NCBI GenBank assembly: GCA_019421975.1
Contig: JAHZEE010000061.1
Span: forward strand, 1 to 7,561
Direction: 5' to 3'
Source of the DNA: Clostridiales bacterium
GTDB taxonomy: Bacteria; Bacillota; Clostridia; Oscillospirales; Oscillospiraceae
Length of the DNA: 7,561 bases
The position numbers and the translations under genes were made by a program. Each line of letters starts with the position of its first letter. The first letter of the stretch is position 1. Shown one piece after another: positions 6,004 through 7,561 of this stretch. The notes under the pieces were generated by a model. That model was not told the origin of the DNA. It did not search any database and saw only the letters and a program-made list of their open reading frames with translations.

Positions 6004-6023
6004 CCTCTTTTGCCGGACCTCTT
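6001..6023. repeat. Direct repeat GGACCTCTT x2 abutting the gdpP-like -35 box
   Basis: GGACCTCTT occurs at 6001-6009 and again at 6015-6023, 14 bases start to start. The second copy overlaps the first two bases of the -35 hexamer TTGAGA (6022-6027). A tandem site next to a -35 box is the usual position for a regulator, but duplication by chance or slippage is also possible. Confidence 0.4.
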
Positions 6024-6050
6024 GAGATTAGAGTGAAACTCTGATATAAT
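6022..6050 (+). promoter_or_regulatory. Strong sigma-A promoter of the gdpP-like gene, with an inverted repeat in its spacer
   Basis: TTGAGA (6022-6027) and a perfect consensus TATAAT (6045-6050) are 17 bases apart, and TGA before the -10 box makes it an extended -10 promoter. The start should be near 6057. The spacer itself contains the inverted repeat AGAGT-GAA-ACTCT (6030-6042), which ends next to the extended -10 element, a placement suited to an operator. Confidence 0.87.
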
Positions 6051-6130
6051 GAATCGACTGACACACCGAGGATAAAACATCGAAAGACTTATGCCGGTGC
6101 ACCCCGCATCGGCAGAGGGGGAGGACGCGC

Positions 6131-7561
6131 TTGAACAAGAAGCTTGCCCGCCTGCTGGAACCAAGCATGGCGCTGTATTTTGTCGTTTTGGTGGCGCTGG
6201 CCGCAGTGGCAGCGCTGCTGGAACAGTATTACCTGGCCGGCTTGGAGCTCACTCTGACTGTCATCTTGTTCATCTACTTCCGCTACAACACCGCGCGGCG
6301 GAAAAAGATGCTTTTAAACTACATCCAGAATACTGCCAACACGGTGGACACCGCCTCCAACGGCACGCTGGACATGCCGCTGCCCATGGCGCTGCTCAAC
6401 ATTTCCTCCGGCGAGATCGTCTGGGGGAACCCCCTGTTTTCGCAGATCACAGGCAGCCACGACGCGCTGTTCAGCCAGAAAATCTCGGATCTATTTCCGT
6501 CCCTGTCGCTGCTGTGGCTGATCGACGGCAAGCCCGAGGCGCCGGAGGAGCTGCTCTTCAATGGCCGCCGCTACCGGGTCATGGGCAATCTGATCCACGC
6601 CTCCGACAGCGGCAGCGCCCCGGCGCTTTTGGGCTCCATCTATCTGCTGGACCTCACAGACCTCTACCGGATCCGCGATGAATACAACGCCTCGCGGCCT
6701 GTGGTCGCGGTGATTTTGGTGGACAACTACGACGAGCTCACCAACAATCTGCCGGACAACATCGTCTCCACCCTGATCGCCTCCATCGACACCCGGCTCA
6801 ACGAGTGGTCCGACGGCCGCGGCGGAATTCTCCGACGGGTGGAACGGAATCGGTATTTCTATGTGTTTGAGGCGCGCTATCTCACCGATCTGATCGAGGA
6901 GAAGTTCTCCATTCTCGAGAGCATCCGCAGCGTCACGACGCCCAGCGGCGTGTCGGCCACACTCTCCATCGGCATCGGCAAGGACGGCGCTTCATTCCAG
7001 GAGAACTATGAGTACGCCGCACTCTCCATTGAGACGGCGCTGGCCCGCGGCGGCGACCAGGCCGTCATCAAGGACCGCTACAATTTTTCGTTCTTCGGCG
7101 GCCGGTCCAAGGAGGCCGAGCGCCAGACCCGTGTCCGTTCGCGCGTGGTGGCAAACTCTCTGACCGAGCTCATCAGCAAGTCCAGCTCCATCTTTATCAT
7201 GGGGCACAAAAACGCCGATCTGGATGCGGTCGGCGCAGCGGTGGGCGTGCAGTGTATTTGCCGCAAGCTGGGCAAGCATGCCAATATCGTGCTGGATCTG
7301 GAGCACAACATGGCCATGTCGCTGATCGAAAAGCTGCAGCAGGCGCCGGAATACGAGGGCTGCTTCATCTCCGGTCAGGAGGCCCTGCTGCGGGCCGACA
7401 GCGACAGCCTGCTCGTGGTGGTGGACACCAACCGCCCCGACCAGGTGGAGGCGCTGGAGCTGCTCGAGTCCATCAGCCGCATCACCGTCATCGACCACCA
7501 CCGCAGGGCGGCGGACTACATTCAAAATGTGCTGCTCAACCTCCATGAGCCCTTCGCCTCC
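6131..7561 (+). CDS. gdpP: GdpP-like cyclic-di-AMP phosphodiesterase (PAS, degenerate GGDEF, DHH), 3' truncated by window edge
   Basis: From TTG 6131, 477 codons stay open to the window's last base. GdpP/YybT proteins are membrane-anchored enzymes that cleave cyclic di-AMP to linear pApA, tuning cell-wall, potassium and osmotic balance. Visible here are two membrane helices (about 13-30 and 36-50), a basic stretch ARRKK (55-59), a PAS domain (about 80-185; NISSGEIVWGN), and a GGDEF-like domain starting VVAVILVDNYDEL (191-203) whose signature loop is degenerate (NRYFYVF around 240-246). The DHH phosphoesterase domain follows, with GHKNADLDAVGA (H359, D363, D365), VVVDTNRPD (D432) and IDHH (D455-H457). 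The metal ligands expected so far are present; the DHHA1 domain lies beyond the window. The TTG start is set by GGGGGAGG at 6117-6124, six bases upstream. No ATG-initiated frame competes in register nearby. Confidence 0.93.
   Translation, partial: MNKKLARLLEPSMALYFVVLVALAAVAALLEQYYLAGLELTLTVILFIYFRYNTARRKKMLLNYIQNTANTVDTASNGTLDMPLPMALLNISSGEIVWGNPLFSQITGSHDALFSQKISDLFPSLSLLWLIDGKPEAPEELLFNGRRYRVMGNLIHASDSGSAPALLGSIYLLDLTDLYRIRDEYNASRPVVAVILVDNYDELTNNLPDNIVSTLIASIDTRLNEWSDGRGGILRRVERNRYFYVFEARYLTDLIEEKFSILESIRSVTTPSGVSATLSIGIGKDGASFQENYEYAALSIETALARGGDQAVIKDRYNFSFFGGRSKEAERQTRVRSRVVANSLTELISKSSSIFIMGHKNADLDAVGAAVGVQCICRKLGKHANIVLDLEHNMAMSLIEKLQQAPEYEGCFISGQEALLRADSDSLLVVVDTNRPDQVEALELLESISRITVIDHHRRAADYIQNVLLNLHEPFAS

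Larger units (their letters stand above)
5654..6130. other. 477-base divergent intergenic region between rnjA and the gdpP-like gene
   Basis: I find no convincing protein or known RNA gene here. Reading outward from rnjA, it holds the long structured rnjA leader (5654 to about 5907), a leftward promoter (5904-5942), an AT-rich core (about 5905-5970), a 16-base palindrome (5988-6003), a 9-base direct repeat (6001-6023), the rightward promoter (6022-6050) and a leader of roughly 74 bases before the TTG at 6131. It is less GC-rich than the genes on either side. A leftward frame across 6164-5733 is open for 143 codons but crosses both promoters and shows no family features. Confidence 0.75.

Noticed and set aside
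5990..6008. CodY-like box in the gdpP upstream palindrome
   Set aside because: Only AATTTTC of the 15-base CodY consensus matches well, with about six mismatches in the remainder.
5988..6012. Palindrome as a + strand intrinsic terminator
   Set aside because: There is no + strand gene upstream for it to terminate, and the T-run is separated from the stem.
5733..6164. 143-codon leftward frame across the rnjA-gdpP intergenic region
   Set aside because: It runs through both promoters and the AT-rich core, begins inside the gdpP coding region, and shows no recognisable family or ribosome site.
6091..6681. 196-codon + strand frame starting at ATG 6091
   Set aside because: It is out of frame with the GdpP-like protein, which has clear PAS and DHH motifs over the same bases.
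1..7561. CRISPR array, tRNA, rRNA, toxin-antitoxin or defence cassette
   Set aside because: I found no regularly spaced repeats, cloverleaf sequences, small two-gene cassette or nuclease/defence protein. RNase J and the patatin-like protein are in ordinary contexts with no signs of an anti-phage partner.

Overview
The window looks like a piece of chromosome from a high-GC anaerobic Firmicute, most likely a gut Clostridia member of the Oscillospiraceae type. The grounds are strong GGAGG ribosome sites, sigma-A promoters with extended -10 boxes, an RNase J, a GdpP-type cyclic-di-AMP phosphodiesterase, a CmpB-like membrane protein, and a composite hairpin element of a kind I recall from such genomes. 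This placement is inference; no rRNA or other marker is present.

Layout. Positions 3-152 hold the last 49 codons of a SLOG/DUF1273-like protein, closed by a near-perfect intrinsic terminator (160-194). A 119-bp inverted-repeat element made of four small hairpins (216-334) follows. A well-formed promoter (387-415) then drives a three-gene rightward operon: a MATE efflux transporter (446-1789), a methylthioadenosine/S-adenosylhomocysteine nucleosidase (1818-2477) and a CmpB-like membrane protein (2501-3040). The operon meets a leftward pair head-on at a bidirectional terminator (3039-3078). The leftward pair is a patatin-like phospholipase (3928-3077), preceded in transcription by ribonuclease J (5653-3986), with a terminator-like hairpin between them.

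Positions 5654-6130 carry no convincing gene. They hold the divergent control region: a leftward promoter and long, structured 5' leader for RNase J, and a rightward near-consensus promoter for a gdpP-like gene, which starts at TTG 6131 and runs off the right edge. The gdpP-like gene has a membrane anchor, a PAS domain, a degenerate GGDEF domain and the start of a DHH phosphoesterase domain.

Most of the genes are conserved housekeeping or stress functions: mRNA decay, cyclic-di-AMP turnover and methyl-cycle by-product removal. I see no defence island or complete mobile element. The most promising undescribed signals are the RNase J leader (a 15-bp interrupted long-range stem plus a possible pseudoknot), the 119-bp composite repeat, and the repeats crowding the gdpP promoter.
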